From NCBI GenBank assembly GCA_021199255.1, contig JAJQIK010000045.1, positions 124,001 to 188,000 of the forward strand: DNA of 64,000 bases, read 5' to 3'. This document shows, one piece after another, positions 43,561-51,703 of this stretch. The first letter of the stretch is position 1, and each line of letters opens with the position of its first letter. The stretch comes from Clostridiales bacterium (GTDB taxonomy: Bacteria > Bacillota > Clostridia > Lachnospirales > Lachnospiraceae). The notes under the pieces were generated by a model that was not told the origin of the DNA, did not search any database, and saw nothing but the letters and a program-made list of their open reading frames with translations. The translations under genes and the position numbers were made by a program.

Positions 43561-44982
43561 ATGGATATGGCGATCGATATTATAAAAGAACTCCGAGAAT
43601 ATGATTCCGAGAGAGAATGGTTTGAATTTAAAGTAAACTGGTTTGTGGCAGATGAACTTGGCGAGTATATATCGGCTTTGTCAAACAGCGCGGCCATTGT
43701 TGGAAGAAAGTATGCTTATTTTGTATGGGGCGTAGATGATAAAACACATGAAGTTGTAGGGACAAGCTTTAACTGTAATCAGGATGTGAAGAAGGAGCCG
43801 CTAAAACATTACCTGGCAAGACAGCTGAGCCCGGATGTTAATTTTGTTTTTGAAGATGTGTTTATCGATGATAAAAAGCTGGTACTTTTAACAATACCGG
43901 CGGCAAAGACGGTACCTGTTTCTTATGCGCGGGAACGCTATATCAGGATTGGCTCAAGCAAGGAAAATTTAAGAAAGTACCCAGAAAAAGAGGCTTTTTT
44001 GTTTGAAGTTTTACGACGTGGTTTTCCAACGATAGAAAACACACCATCGGAATATCAGAATTTGACTTTTGAAAAATTGCTCATATATTATGGCGCAAAA
44101 GGCTTGAAGCTGAATCCAGATACCTTTAAGAAGAATCTTTCATTATATACAGAAGACGGGAAGTACAACATATTGGCACAGCTATTGTCAGATGATTCAC
44201 ACATGCAAATAAGGGTGGCAATTTTTTCTGGAAAGACGAAAGCTGATAATATGTACTCTGTCAGAGAGTTTGGAAATCAGTGTTTGCTGTATTCACTGGA
44301 CGAGGTGCTTCGTTACGGAGATGTTTTGAATATTATTCAGGCAGATGAGAGAGACCGTGTGGTGGAGAGGAAGGAAGTTCCTCTGTTTGAAAATGAGGCT
44401 TTTCACGAGGCTGTGATTAACGCGTTTGTGCATAACAAATGGGTTAGCGGTAATGAACCAATGATAACTGTATTTTCTGACAGAATTGAAATCCTTTCGC
44501 GAGGTTCTCTTGCTCCGGAACAGACGATGGAAGGTTTTTTTGCAGGCGAATCGGTGCCTGTGAATAAGAAACTGTCGGAGATTTTTCTTCAGCTTCATAT
44601 AAGTGAGAAGACCGGCAGAGGTGTACCAAGAATCACTCAGAGGTATGGGAGAGGGGCATATGAGTTCAGGGAAAACTCCATCGTTGTAACAATTCCGTTC
44701 AACTGGATCAACGTTATGGGTGATAAGGTGAGCAATAAAACGAGCAATAAAGTGAGCAATAAAAATACTGATGAAACATCCGTGGAATCAGGGCTAACAG
44801 AGACACAGGCGCGTATTTTGGCGGAGATTCGGAATAACCCCAATATTACGAGGGAGCGCCTTATGGAAAAAATCAAAGTCGGCAAAACAACGGTATACAC
44901 GGCAATTTCAACATTGAAAAAACTGGGGTATATAGAGCGCGTTGGTTCTAAAAAATCCGGTTATTGGAAGGTGCTAAAATAG
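43561..44982 (+). CDS. AlbA_2 (Schlafen-like)/HATPase_c_4 regulator with C-terminal winged HTH
   Basis: 473 residues. AlbA_2 domain at ~5-125 (SEREWFEFKVNWFVADELGE, YFVWGVDDKTHEVVGTSF), GHKL-type ATPase-like domain at ~270-390 (FHEAVINAFVHNKWVSGNEP, SEKTGRGVPRITQRYG), then a linker VSNKTSNKVSNK and a winged HTH at ~415-473 (RERLMEKIKVGKTTVYTAIS). Often annotated as RecG-like or ATP-binding transcriptional regulator. ATG 43561 has GGAGG 11 bases upstream. The linker is encoded by three 12-base repeats that match the promoter palindrome motif. Isolated in the accessory region. Confidence 0.85.
   Translation: MDMAIDIIKELREYDSEREWFEFKVNWFVADELGEYISALSNSAAIVGRKYAYFVWGVDDKTHEVVGTSFNCNQDVKKEPLKHYLARQLSPDVNFVFEDVFIDDKKLVLLTIPAAKTVPVSYARERYIRIGSSKENLRKYPEKEAFLFEVLRRGFPTIENTPSEYQNLTFEKLLIYYGAKGLKLNPDTFKKNLSLYTEDGKYNILAQLLSDDSHMQIRVAIFSGKTKADNMYSVREFGNQCLLYSLDEVLRYGDVLNIIQADERDRVVERKEVPLFENEAFHEAVINAFVHNKWVSGNEPMITVFSDRIEILSRGSLAPEQTMEGFFAGESVPVNKKLSEIFLQLHISEKTGRGVPRITQRYGRGAYEFRENSIVVTIPFNWINVMGDKVSNKTSNKVSNKNTDETSVESGLTETQARILAEIRNNPNITRERLMEKIKVGKTTVYTAISTLKKLGYIERVGSKKSGYWKVLK
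44728..44763 (+). repeat. Three 12-bp in-gene repeats equal to the promoter motif
   Basis: GTGAGCAATAAA (44728-44739), then a copy with one difference, ACGAGCAATAAA (44740-44751), then GTGAGCAATAAA (44752-44763). They encode VSNK-TSNK-VSNK in the linker before the winged HTH. GGTGAGCAATAAAA occurs identically in the right arm of the promoter palindrome at 43514-43527. Confidence 0.85.
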
Positions 44983-45241
44983 GAAGAGATGCTGTGACAT
45001 TGTCGATATGTTCGCAATAACACCCATATGCTTCAAAACACCCCAAAACGGGCAAAAAACGGCTTGATATGTTATGTCACACGGTCAAAGGGCAAAAAAT
45101 GCCCTTCGATATGTTTGCGCAGACACCCGCTCTGCATGTGACATCAATATCGTTTTTTCGTGCCATGTGGAGACGGTGATTCTGATGCAGTATTGTGGAA
45201 AAGAGAAGAAATAGACGAGTTCAACCACAAGATATTGTGGT
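44983..45241. other. Gene-free remnant stretch
   Basis: No ORF supported. GATATGTT recurs three times (near 45003, 45068 and 45113). AGGGC...GCCCT forms a small hairpin near 45100. A short frame around 45170-45300 (EEIDEFNHKILWFEGKDEAE) looks like a scrap of a protein gene without start. Probably debris of the element that left the genes on either side. Confidence 0.35.
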
Positions 45242-45583
45242 TTGAGGGCAAAGATGAAGCCGAAAAGTGGCTGGTTTTTGCCCTATTTTTTTACCCAATT
45301 TCATAGATGCAAGTACAAGCCTAAAGGCGTGTACGGTAAAAAGGGGGTTTTGGGAGGATTTGAGGAAAAAATGGGAAAGGAGGTAGCAAGAGGTGGTAGA
45401 TGCCAATTCTGTGTTTGCGTTTGCATACGCGGGGTGTGGTTTCCGGCAGTGGTGGTCGGAACCTATGCATTTTTGACAATACAGTTGGAAGATACGACCA
45501 TTATGCAGTTTATCCGCTATGCCTGTGCTTATTTTATAAGTGAACAGCAGCATTATGAATGGATGTATACGCCGGATGAGTAA
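45242..45583 (+). pseudogene. Fragment of a small membrane protein, possibly PrgI/TcpE-like
   Basis: Open for 113 codons but only the last ~40 look protein-like: YAFLTIQLEDTTIMQFIRYA, then EQQHYEWMYTPDE. This layout (helix followed by an aromatic tail) recalls small PrgI/TcpE-type conjugation membrane proteins, which precede a VirB4-like gene. Its stop overlaps the start of the following broken gene by eight bases, as in a coupled pair. The N-terminal part is low-complexity and likely not original. The assignment is weak. Confidence 0.3.
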
Positions 45584-46130
45584 GAAAAATGTGGAGTCCA
45601 CCAGAGAACTGATGGAATACATCATCAGAACCTTCAGAAACGATGAACTGGTGTACTTTTTAATCCAGCTAAGAAATATTCCGTGCTTTCGGAGGAGAGA
45701 CTGCCGGCAAGAATCTATGGTCTGATGACCGTATTAAAAGGCATTACGGAAATCAAAATGATGTGCCTTAATTTCAGGGAAAACTTTGAGGATAATAAAA
45801 GATATTTAAAAGAAGCGGATGGAGGAGGAAACCAATCCTGTGGTGAGAAAACTGTTGGAAAGGGATGCCGGGTATTTAGACCGTATGCAGGTACAGCTGG
45901 CAACTGCAAGAGAGTTTCTGTTAATTATCCGTATCCGTAACCAGAAGGAAAGTGAGATTTTCTCTTATCTAAACCGTATTGAAAAAATGCTGGTGGAGCA
46001 GGGCTTTAAGTCCAAGCGTGTAGAGGAAGAGGATATCAGGAGAATACTTGCCGTCTATTTTGAACAGAACGTGACAACGGAGAAGTTTGAGGAGTTTAGC
46101 GGAGAAAGGTGGATTATTTTAAATGAGTAA
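45576..46130 (+). pseudogene. Frameshifted gene of conjugative-element type
   Basis: A single ancestral reading frame of about 184 codons is split over three frames. MSKKNVESTRELMEYIIRTF..DELVYF breaks in a run of five T at 45657-45661, continues as NPAKKYSVLSEERLPARIYG..YLKEA, breaks at an extra G near 45818, and continues as MEEETNPVVRKLLERDAGYL to ..GERWIILNE. The layout resembles N-terminal parts of VirB4/TraE-type conjugation proteins, but I cannot name the family with confidence. The two indels make it non-functional. Confidence 0.6.
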
Positions 46131-46213
46131 AGAGTAGAATATTCTTGTTGCCATTCTGTCGGAACACCGATATAATACTGTCAGATAAAGAAATTTTAGA
46201 AAAAGCCGGGGTG

Positions 46214-46528
46214 ATGGAAATGACAATCGGAGAACTGTTGGAGGCAAAGGGATTATCCCGTTATCGTCTGTCAAAGGAAAGCGGAGTGCCGTGGGCAACT
46301 TTGTCTGATATTTGCTCCGGGAAAACGAGGTTTGAACGCTGTAATGCCGCAACCCTTGCCAAACTCTCGAAGATACTGAAGATTTCCATAGAAGAACTGC
46401 TTGAGCTGGAACAGGGAATGGATAGGGATGCAGAGGAAAAACCGACAGATAAGAAGTATTTGGGAACAGACCTTCCGGGAAGTCTGCAGAAAACGATTGA
46501 TGATTATGTACAGGGCGAAGAGGAGTAG
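46214..46528 (+). CDS. XRE family helix-turn-helix protein
   Basis: About 104 residues. HTH at residues ~4-60: ELLEAKGLSRYRLSKESGVP and WATLSDICSGKTRFERCNAA, followed by KLSKILKISIEELLELEQ and an acidic tail with KKYLGTDLPGSLQKTIDDYV. The ATG at 46214 gives the natural HTH start and follows GGGGTG. A 42-residue ORF and a Fic gene follow on the same strand. Such proteins in islands often act as antitoxin or element regulators, but no toxin partner beyond Fic is evident. Confidence 0.78.
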   Translation: MEMTIGELLEAKGLSRYRLSKESGVPWATLSDICSGKTRFERCNAATLAKLSKILKISIEELLELEQGMDRDAEEKPTDKKYLGTDLPGSLQKTIDDYVQGEEE

Positions 46529-46537
46529 GTTTCACAC

Positions 46538-46666
46538 ATGGACTGCCTGTGGGGAGAAATGTACGGCTCCATCAATGCCTGCCAGTGGGACGGAAGAATT
46601 ACTAAAGAACAGGCAGATCATATGCGGACAAAATACCTTTTTGGAGATACAGAGGAAGATTTATAA
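46538..46666 (+). CDS. 42-residue small protein
   Basis: Starts ATG 46538, nine bases after the XRE stop and close behind the AGGAG at 46520-46524, and ends TAA at 46664-46666. The peptide holds a Trp/Cys-rich first half (DCLWGEMYGSINACQWDG) and an acidic, helical second half (RITKEQADHMRTKYLFGDTEE). It looks composed like a real protein and is placed between two genes of the same direction. No family recognised. Confidence 0.5.
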   Translation: MDCLWGEMYGSINACQWDGRITKEQADHMRTKYLFGDTEEDL

Positions 46667-46707
46667 GATAGAATGGCAATAGAAACAGGAAAGCATGAGG
46701 TAGAAGG

Positions 46708-47463
46708 ATGAGCTTATTAGAAATATTGGAAAAACAAAAGCAGTATGAAGCATTAAAAGATACGCTTCCCCAAATGACCCTTGCTTCCTATGAGCAGTCG
46801 TTTGAAGTGGAATATACGCATCATTCCACAGCCATTGAAGGCAATACGCTGACTCTTATGGAAACCAAGGTGATATTAGAAGATGGAATAGCCATTGGAG
46901 GAAAGTCACTCAAAGAGATTTATGAGGTTGTAAATCATAAGAAAGCATACCAGTATGTGAAGGAATGTATCCAACAGGGGCTTCTCTTGGATGAAAAAAT
47001 AGTCAAGGATATTCATGCACTGCTGATGGAGAATATACTGACAGGCGGTATTTATCGCAGGGAAGAGGTTACGATTAGTGGCGCCAGCCATACTCCGCCG
47101 GCAGGAAATGAAATGTACAGTCAGATTAAAAATTTCTATGCGGAGCTTGCGGAAAAGAACCATTTAAACGGAGTGGAGCTTGCGGCATGGACCCATGCGG
47201 AATTTGTGCGTATACACCCGTTTGCGGATGGAAATGGAAGAACATCCCGACTGCTTATGAATTATCAGTTATTAAGCAAAGGATTTTTGCCGGTATCTGT
47301 TGCAAAGGAAAACAGACTGGATTATTACAATGCACTGGATAAATATGCCGCACAGGGGGAACTAAATGACTTTATGGAACTGGTTGCAGGACTGGAAGAA
47401 AAGCAGTTAGAAAAGTATCTTGCCAATGTGGTAACACAGGAGGAGATACCGCCAACACAGTAA
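46708..47463 (+). CDS. Fic/DOC family protein (class II, self-inhibited)
   Basis: 251 residues. Complete Fic motif HPFADGNGRTSR near residue 171, with the flap YTHHSTAIEGNTLTL at ~32-46 containing the inhibitory (S/T)xxxE(G/N) helix, STAIEGN, on the N-terminal side, as in class II enzymes. Fic proteins transfer AMP or another nucleotide phosphate to target proteins. The C-terminal winged HTH common in Fic regulators is absent. A short inverted repeat covers its stop codon. No separate antitoxin is needed, given the internal inhibitory helix. Confidence 0.9.
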   Translation: MSLLEILEKQKQYEALKDTLPQMTLASYEQSFEVEYTHHSTAIEGNTLTLMETKVILEDGIAIGGKSLKEIYEVVNHKKAYQYVKECIQQGLLLDEKIVKDIHALLMENILTGGIYRREEVTISGASHTPPAGNEMYSQIKNFYAELAEKNHLNGVELAAWTHAEFVRIHPFADGNGRTSRLLMNYQLLSKGFLPVSVAKENRLDYYNALDKYAAQGELNDFMELVAGLEEKQLEKYLANVVTQEEIPPTQ

Positions 47464-47479
47464 CAGATAAGCCTGTTAC
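47460..47479 (+). terminator. Hairpin at the end of the Fic gene
   Basis: GTAACAG (47460-47466) pairs with CTGTTAC (47473-47479) around ATAAGC. T-rich sequence follows only 9 bases later, so terminator function is uncertain. Confidence 0.35.
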
Positions 47480-47948
47480 AATAAGTAATTTTCATTTTTA
47501 ATATCGGTATGGAAATGATAATATGATGCATTTTGTAATCGAGAATTACAGGGCTTTAAAAACGAATTATTGTGTGATAGCAAAATGAGAAGACGTATTG
47601 TTATGAATCTTAAAATGAAAATATATTTTCATAAGACAACTCGAAGATTAGTGTTGGAATATGATTCGGATAGTATTAGTAAAGCGATGTCCTTTTTTAT
47701 TAATACAAAATATTGGGAGGCAAATAATGAGAACCATATAGGGACTGTTTGATATTCCCCGACTGTCAGGCATTTTGACAGACAGCGTGGACAGAACCAT
47801 TATTAAAATTCATGGCCAAACTGCGGAAACAGGCAAAATACACTTGTTTTGGCATTATATATTATATATAATAAAATGCAGTTAGGGCTTGTTATCAGAA
47901 AGAGAGAATAATGAGTTACGAAGCCGCGCAGCCCCTTTTGGATATCTT
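47480..47948. other. A/T-rich end of the accessory region
   Basis: A 60-codon frame at 47570-47752 (KMKIYFHKTTRRLVLEYDSD) has no good start or ribosome binding site and matches nothing I know; I do not call it. CTGTCA...TGACAG forms a small hairpin near 47765-47782. The palindromic TTATATATTATATATAA near 47855-47871 could be the promoter zone of the nuclease gene that follows. Confidence 0.35.
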
Positions 47949-48899
47949 ATGAATTACATTATACTTGATTTAGAATGGAATCAAAGCAGCACCGGGAAGG
48001 AAGAAGTCTCTAAGCTTCTGCCCTTTGAAATCATAGAAATCGGTGCGATTAAATTAAACAGCGACCGCATCATGATAGATGAGTTCAGCGAATTAATCAA
48101 GCCGCAGGTCTATCATGAAATGCACCATATTACCGGGAAGCTGATTCATTTGCAGATGGATCAGCTTGAGCAGGGCTGCCCTTTTCCGGAGGTAATGCGG
48201 CGTTTCAGGGACTGGTGCGGTGAGGACTGTATGTTTTGTACATGGGGACCTCTGGATTTAGTAGAATTGCAGAGAAATATCAGATATTATGGGTTGGAGC
48301 CGTTAAGCGACGGCCCATTTCGGTATCTTGATGTGCAGAAGCTGTTCAGCATTGCCTATGAGGACAGAAAGTCAAGGAGAACGTTAGAGTATGCGATTGA
48401 TTTTCTTCATATTGAGAAGGATATTCCCTTTCACAGGGCGTTCAGCGACGCTTATTACACCGCTAAAATATTAGCTGGTCTGGAAGCGCAGGTATTGTCT
48501 AATTATTCCTTCGACGTGTTCCATCTTCCCAAGGATAAGGATTCGGAAATACACGTTGTCTTTCAGGATTATGCGAAGTATATTTCCCGTGGATTTGCGG
48601 ATAAATCGGAAGCGATAGCGGATAAAACGGTGATTTCCACGAAATGCTATCTGTGCCACAGGGGGCTTCGTAAGAAAATCCGCTGGTTTACTCCTAATGG
48701 AAAGCATTATTACAGCGTAGCGTACTGTGATAAACATGGCTATATGAAATCTAAGATTCGTATCCGCAAGTCGGAAGAGGATCTGGTATATGTCGTCAAG
48801 ACAGAAAAGTTCATTACGGAAGAGCAAATGGCGGATATCCGCGATAAGCAGGAAAGATCAAAAAAGCAGCGGAAAAAGGGCGCCCAAAAGCCTCTGTAA
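47949..48899 (+). CDS. DEDDh 3'-5' exonuclease (DnaQ/KapD-like)
   Basis: About 316 residues. Exo I YIILDLEWNQ at residue 3, Exo II in CTWGPLDLVELQRN, Exo III FHRAFSDAYYTAKILAG near residue 165. After the exonuclease domain comes a ~120-residue basic C-terminal part with CYLCHRGLRKK and YCDKHGY, four Cys/His residues that may bind zinc. Related to sporulation inhibitor KapD and Snipper-like RNases in the first half. Start at ATG 47949 matches the family; a TTG at 47889 adds 20 unlike residues. Converges on dacF with six bases between. Confidence 0.83.
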   Translation: MNYIILDLEWNQSSTGKEEVSKLLPFEIIEIGAIKLNSDRIMIDEFSELIKPQVYHEMHHITGKLIHLQMDQLEQGCPFPEVMRRFRDWCGEDCMFCTWGPLDLVELQRNIRYYGLEPLSDGPFRYLDVQKLFSIAYEDRKSRRTLEYAIDFLHIEKDIPFHRAFSDAYYTAKILAGLEAQVLSNYSFDVFHLPKDKDSEIHVVFQDYAKYISRGFADKSEAIADKTVISTKCYLCHRGLRKKIRWFTPNGKHYYSVAYCDKHGYMKSKIRIRKSEEDLVYVVKTEKFITEEQMADIRDKQERSKKQRKKGAQKPL

Positions 48900-48905
48900 T
48901 AGCGT

Positions 48906-50393
48906 TTAGAAATCAAAATCGTCGAAATCCGACCGAATCCTGGCTCGTCTGTTTTGTTTGCGCTTTACCCGGTTCTTTCTGCGTTTTGCGTTCTTATTGT
49001 TAATGACTAATGCCTGTAGGACAAATAATAGAATGATAACCGCGGCCAGAATAAGGATTCCTATCAGAACCTTTTTTACATTGATAAAGATGGTATTCTG
49101 TTCCGGCTCCGCCTCTGTTTTTTCTACATTAATATCGGTAGTGGTTATATTGGTGTCAAAATCATAGGAGGAAGCGGTGTTGTCAATCAGGTTCAAATAG
49201 GCTTTTCCCACGAAAGTATCATGATAGGAATACATAATCTGCGCGACACGGTTTTCATTCTCCTCAGAGACGCTGTAATCTATCTCCGATTCCAGGTCGT
49301 TAAAGTTAATGGTATTTGGGATGATAACATAGCTGTCGGTATCCAGAGACAGGATAGATTTGGAATTACCGAAAATATCATTGCCAATCTGCAGGAATCC
49401 GGTTGCTTCTATATTATAATCTTCCTCATTTTCTGAAATATTCATAATCTGGAAATTATGAAATCCGTAGTCGAATAACTCTACCGTGTCGGTAAACTGG
49501 GTGGGAGATTCCTCTTTCAGTACGACGCAGATGAGCTTCATACCGTTCTGCTCCGCGCAGGTAACAAGCGTCTGCCGGGCTTCATTGGTATAGCCGGTTT
49601 TACCGCCGCATATGCCGTCGTATTCGATTTCGCCGTTAATCAGCTTATGTTTATTATTCAGGTAAAAATCGTCCGGCTGGGTGGCGGTAGCCTCAAAATG
49701 ATAGCGGGCGGTATTGCCTATTTTGCACAGCATTTCATCTTGAAAAAAGGCGCGGGCAATCAGAGCCAGATCATAAGCGGTCGTATAATGGTCATCGTCG
49801 TAGAGGCCGTTAGTGTTCACAAAATGAGTATTGGTACAGCCCAATTCCGCAGCCCGTTCGTTCATCATGGTAACGAAGTTATCGATCGTTCCTCCGATAT
49901 GCTCGGCTACCGCGTTAGCCACTTCATTAGCGGAGCCTACAAGGATACCGTAAAGACATTCTTCCATCGTGATGGATTCGCCCACGTCCATGCCCATGTT
50001 GGAACCGTCCGAGGGTACGCTGAATACGGCTTCTGTAGTAAATTCTACCATATCATCCAGGTTACCCTCTTCCATTGCCAGCACACAGGTCATCATTTTG
50101 GTGGTACTGGCAGGATAGAGTTTCTCGTCAATGTTTTTAGCATAGAGAATCGCGCCCGTGTCGGCGTCCATCAGGATAGCGGCCTGTGCGCTGATTTCCG
50201 GCCCTACCGGCCAATTATCAATTTCGTTAGATTGAATGGGAAGAGACTTTCTGGCTTCCGCTTCCGCCTCCAGTTCTTCCTGTGTGGCGTAGACTGTGAG
50301 AGAATCTGCGAAGATTCCTCCAATTAACAGGGCAATGGCAAGCAGCAGGCAGGCCGGGAATGTGATCTTTGATTTTCTATTGGAAAAGAGCAT
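48906..50393 (-). CDS. D-alanyl-D-alanine carboxypeptidase (DacF/PBP5 type)
   Basis: 495 residues. N-terminal signal sequence (~12-36), serine peptidase S11 domain with SxxK in LYPASTTKMMTCV, SxN in VGSANEVANAV and KTG in GGKTGYTNEARQ. It trims the terminal D-Ala of peptidoglycan pentapeptides outside the membrane. A second domain of ~100 residues follows, then a C-terminal membrane helix (~440-465) and a very basic cytoplasmic tail (KRRKNRVKRKQNRRARIR). The tail with C-terminal membrane span is unusual for PBP5, which is normally held by an amphipathic helix. Confidence 0.9.
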   Translation of the reverse strand: MLFSNRKSKITFPACLLLAIALLIGGIFADSLTVYATQEELEAEAEARKSLPIQSNEIDNWPVGPEISAQAAILMDADTGAILYAKNIDEKLYPASTTKMMTCVLAMEEGNLDDMVEFTTEAVFSVPSDGSNMGMDVGESITMEECLYGILVGSANEVANAVAEHIGGTIDNFVTMMNERAAELGCTNTHFVNTNGLYDDDHYTTAYDLALIARAFFQDEMLCKIGNTARYHFEATATQPDDFYLNNKHKLINGEIEYDGICGGKTGYTNEARQTLVTCAEQNGMKLICVVLKEESPTQFTDTVELFDYGFHNFQIMNISENEEDYNIEATGFLQIGNDIFGNSKSILSLDTDSYVIIPNTINFNDLESEIDYSVSEENENRVAQIMYSYHDTFVGKAYLNLIDNTASSYDFDTNITTTDINVEKTEAEPEQNTIFINVKKVLIGILILAAVIILLFVLQALVINNKNAKRRKNRVKRKQNRRARIRSDFDDFDF

Positions 50394-50512
50394 GGTATTA
50401 TCACCTTTCTGTTATACTTTATAATCATACACTATTTTTATGGAAAACAGTAGTAAATTCACAAAAAATACAAAGATGTTTCGGGAAAATAAGGCGGCAG
50501 GGAAATAGGGCT

Positions 50513-50540
50513 TTGCGAAAAATGCAAAATAGTGTAGAAT
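50513..50540 (+). promoter_or_regulatory. Likely trmB promoter
   Basis: TTGCGA (50513-50518), 16 bases, TAGAAT (50535-50540). It lies 60 bases before the trmB start. Confidence 0.5.
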
Positions 50541-50600
50541 AAGGATACAGCTTATGGGAGAACTGAAAGAAAGATAAAAATAAGCGGAAAGACAAGGAAT

Positions 50601-51239
50601 ATGAGACTTCGTAACGTGACCGGCTCAAGAGAGGTGATCGCCCAAAGCCCTTATGTGGTTCAGGAACCGCAGCGGCAAAAAGGGAAATGGCATACCTTAT
50701 TCGGCAATGATTATCCGATCCGCATAGAGATCGGTATGGGAAAAGGCAGATTTATCATGGATTTGGCGGGAATGAATCCGGATATTAACTATGTGGGGAT
50801 TGAGAAATATTCCAGCGTACTGCTTCGCGGTATTCAGAAAATGGAGACGGAGCCGCTGCCGAATCTGTATTTTATCCGTATGGACGCGGAAGAGATCACG
50901 TCTGTATTTGGCAGGGCTGAGGTAGACAGAATTTATCTGAACTTCTCAGATCCCTGGCCGAAGGACAGGCATGCGAAAAGAAGATTGCCGTCCCGTGAAT
51001 TTTTACGGCGTTATGATGAGATACTAATACCGGATGGAAGGATAGAATTTAAAACGGATAACCATGACTTGTTTCAATTTGCCTTAGAAGAGCTGGAACC
51101 GGCCGGCTGGCATTTGGAGCAGATGACGGAGGATCTGCATCATAATGCTGAAATGATGCGGGGAAATGTTATGACGGAATATGAAGAAAGATTTTCTTCC
51201 ATGGGCAATCCGATTTATAAGTATATTATTTCCAGATAA
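50601..51239 (+). CDS. trmB: tRNA (guanine-46-N7)-methyltransferase
   Basis: 212 residues. Methylates G46 at N7 in the variable loop of tRNAs. Motifs: PIRIEIGMGKGRFIMDLA (SAM loop), NYVGIEKYSSVLLRG, IYLNFSDPWPKDRHAKRRL (the family signature) and GRIEFKTDNHDLFQFALEE. Length is normal. The ATG follows AAGGA by five bases. trxA lies 108 bases downstream with an unrelated leader between them, so they may be separate units. Confidence 0.95.
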   Translation: MRLRNVTGSREVIAQSPYVVQEPQRQKGKWHTLFGNDYPIRIEIGMGKGRFIMDLAGMNPDINYVGIEKYSSVLLRGIQKMETEPLPNLYFIRMDAEEITSVFGRAEVDRIYLNFSDPWPKDRHAKRRLPSREFLRRYDEILIPDGRIEFKTDNHDLFQFALEELEPAGWHLEQMTEDLHHNAEMMRGNVMTEYEERFSSMGNPIYKYIISR

Positions 51240-51347
51240 GTCATTTTAGTCACTTTACGGTCGTCCCTGCCGATGCGGGTCTGTCCGCCTGGCTCGCCGT
51301 TTGCGGGAATCAATCATAGAGCGTAATGCTTTGGAATGGAGGAAATC

Positions 51348-51665
51348 ATGGAGCACAAATTTACAACTGCTAATTTTAACAGTGAGGTATTGGAATCTGA
51401 GGTACCGGTATTGGTGGATTTTTACGCGGACTGGTGCGGCCCGTGTAAGATGATGGCGCCTGTTGTGGCCGCTTTGGCGGAGAAGTACGAGGGTAAGGTC
51501 AAAGTGGGAAAATGTAATATCGATGAGGAAGAGAGCCTTGCGGGAACCTATCGCGTTATGTCGATTCCCACGATGAAGCTTTTTGTGAACGGGGAGGCAG
51601 CAGCCACTGTGGTAGGAGCTGTGCCTCAGGAAGAACTGGAAGCGGAAATCCGCAAGGTTCTATAG
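51348..51665 (+). CDS. trxA: Thioredoxin
   Basis: 105 residues, one thioredoxin fold. Active site FYADWCGPCKMMAP with both cysteines, cis-proline in SIPTMKLFVNG and the buried Asp in VLVDFYADW. Cytoplasmic dithiol reductant. The start is the ATG at 51348, with GGAGG five bases upstream; the ATG at 51336 overlaps that site and is rejected. No thioredoxin reductase is adjacent. A structured repeat-like element follows. Confidence 0.95.
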   Translation: MEHKFTTANFNSEVLESEVPVLVDFYADWCGPCKMMAPVVAALAEKYEGKVKVGKCNIDEEESLAGTYRVMSIPTMKLFVNGEAAATVVGAVPQEELEAEIRKVL

Positions 51666-51676
51666 TAAACATTGAT

Positions 51677-51694
51677 GCGCTGCTGACGCAGCGC
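51677..51694 (+). terminator. Hairpin just after trxA
   Basis: GCGCTGC (51677-51683), loop TGAC, GCAGCGC (51688-51694). Seven perfect G/C-rich pairs 12 bases after the stop, but no T run, so termination is only possible. Confidence 0.4.
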
Positions 51695-51703
51695 GCCACC
51701 AAG

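Noticed and set aside
44728-44763. Short direct repeats considered as a CRISPR array
   Set aside because: The 12-base units are contiguous without spacers, lie inside a coding frame and there are no cas genes in the window.
47570-47752. 60-codon ORF after the Fic gene
   Set aside because: No good start or ribosome binding site and no recognisable features in an A/T-rich stretch.
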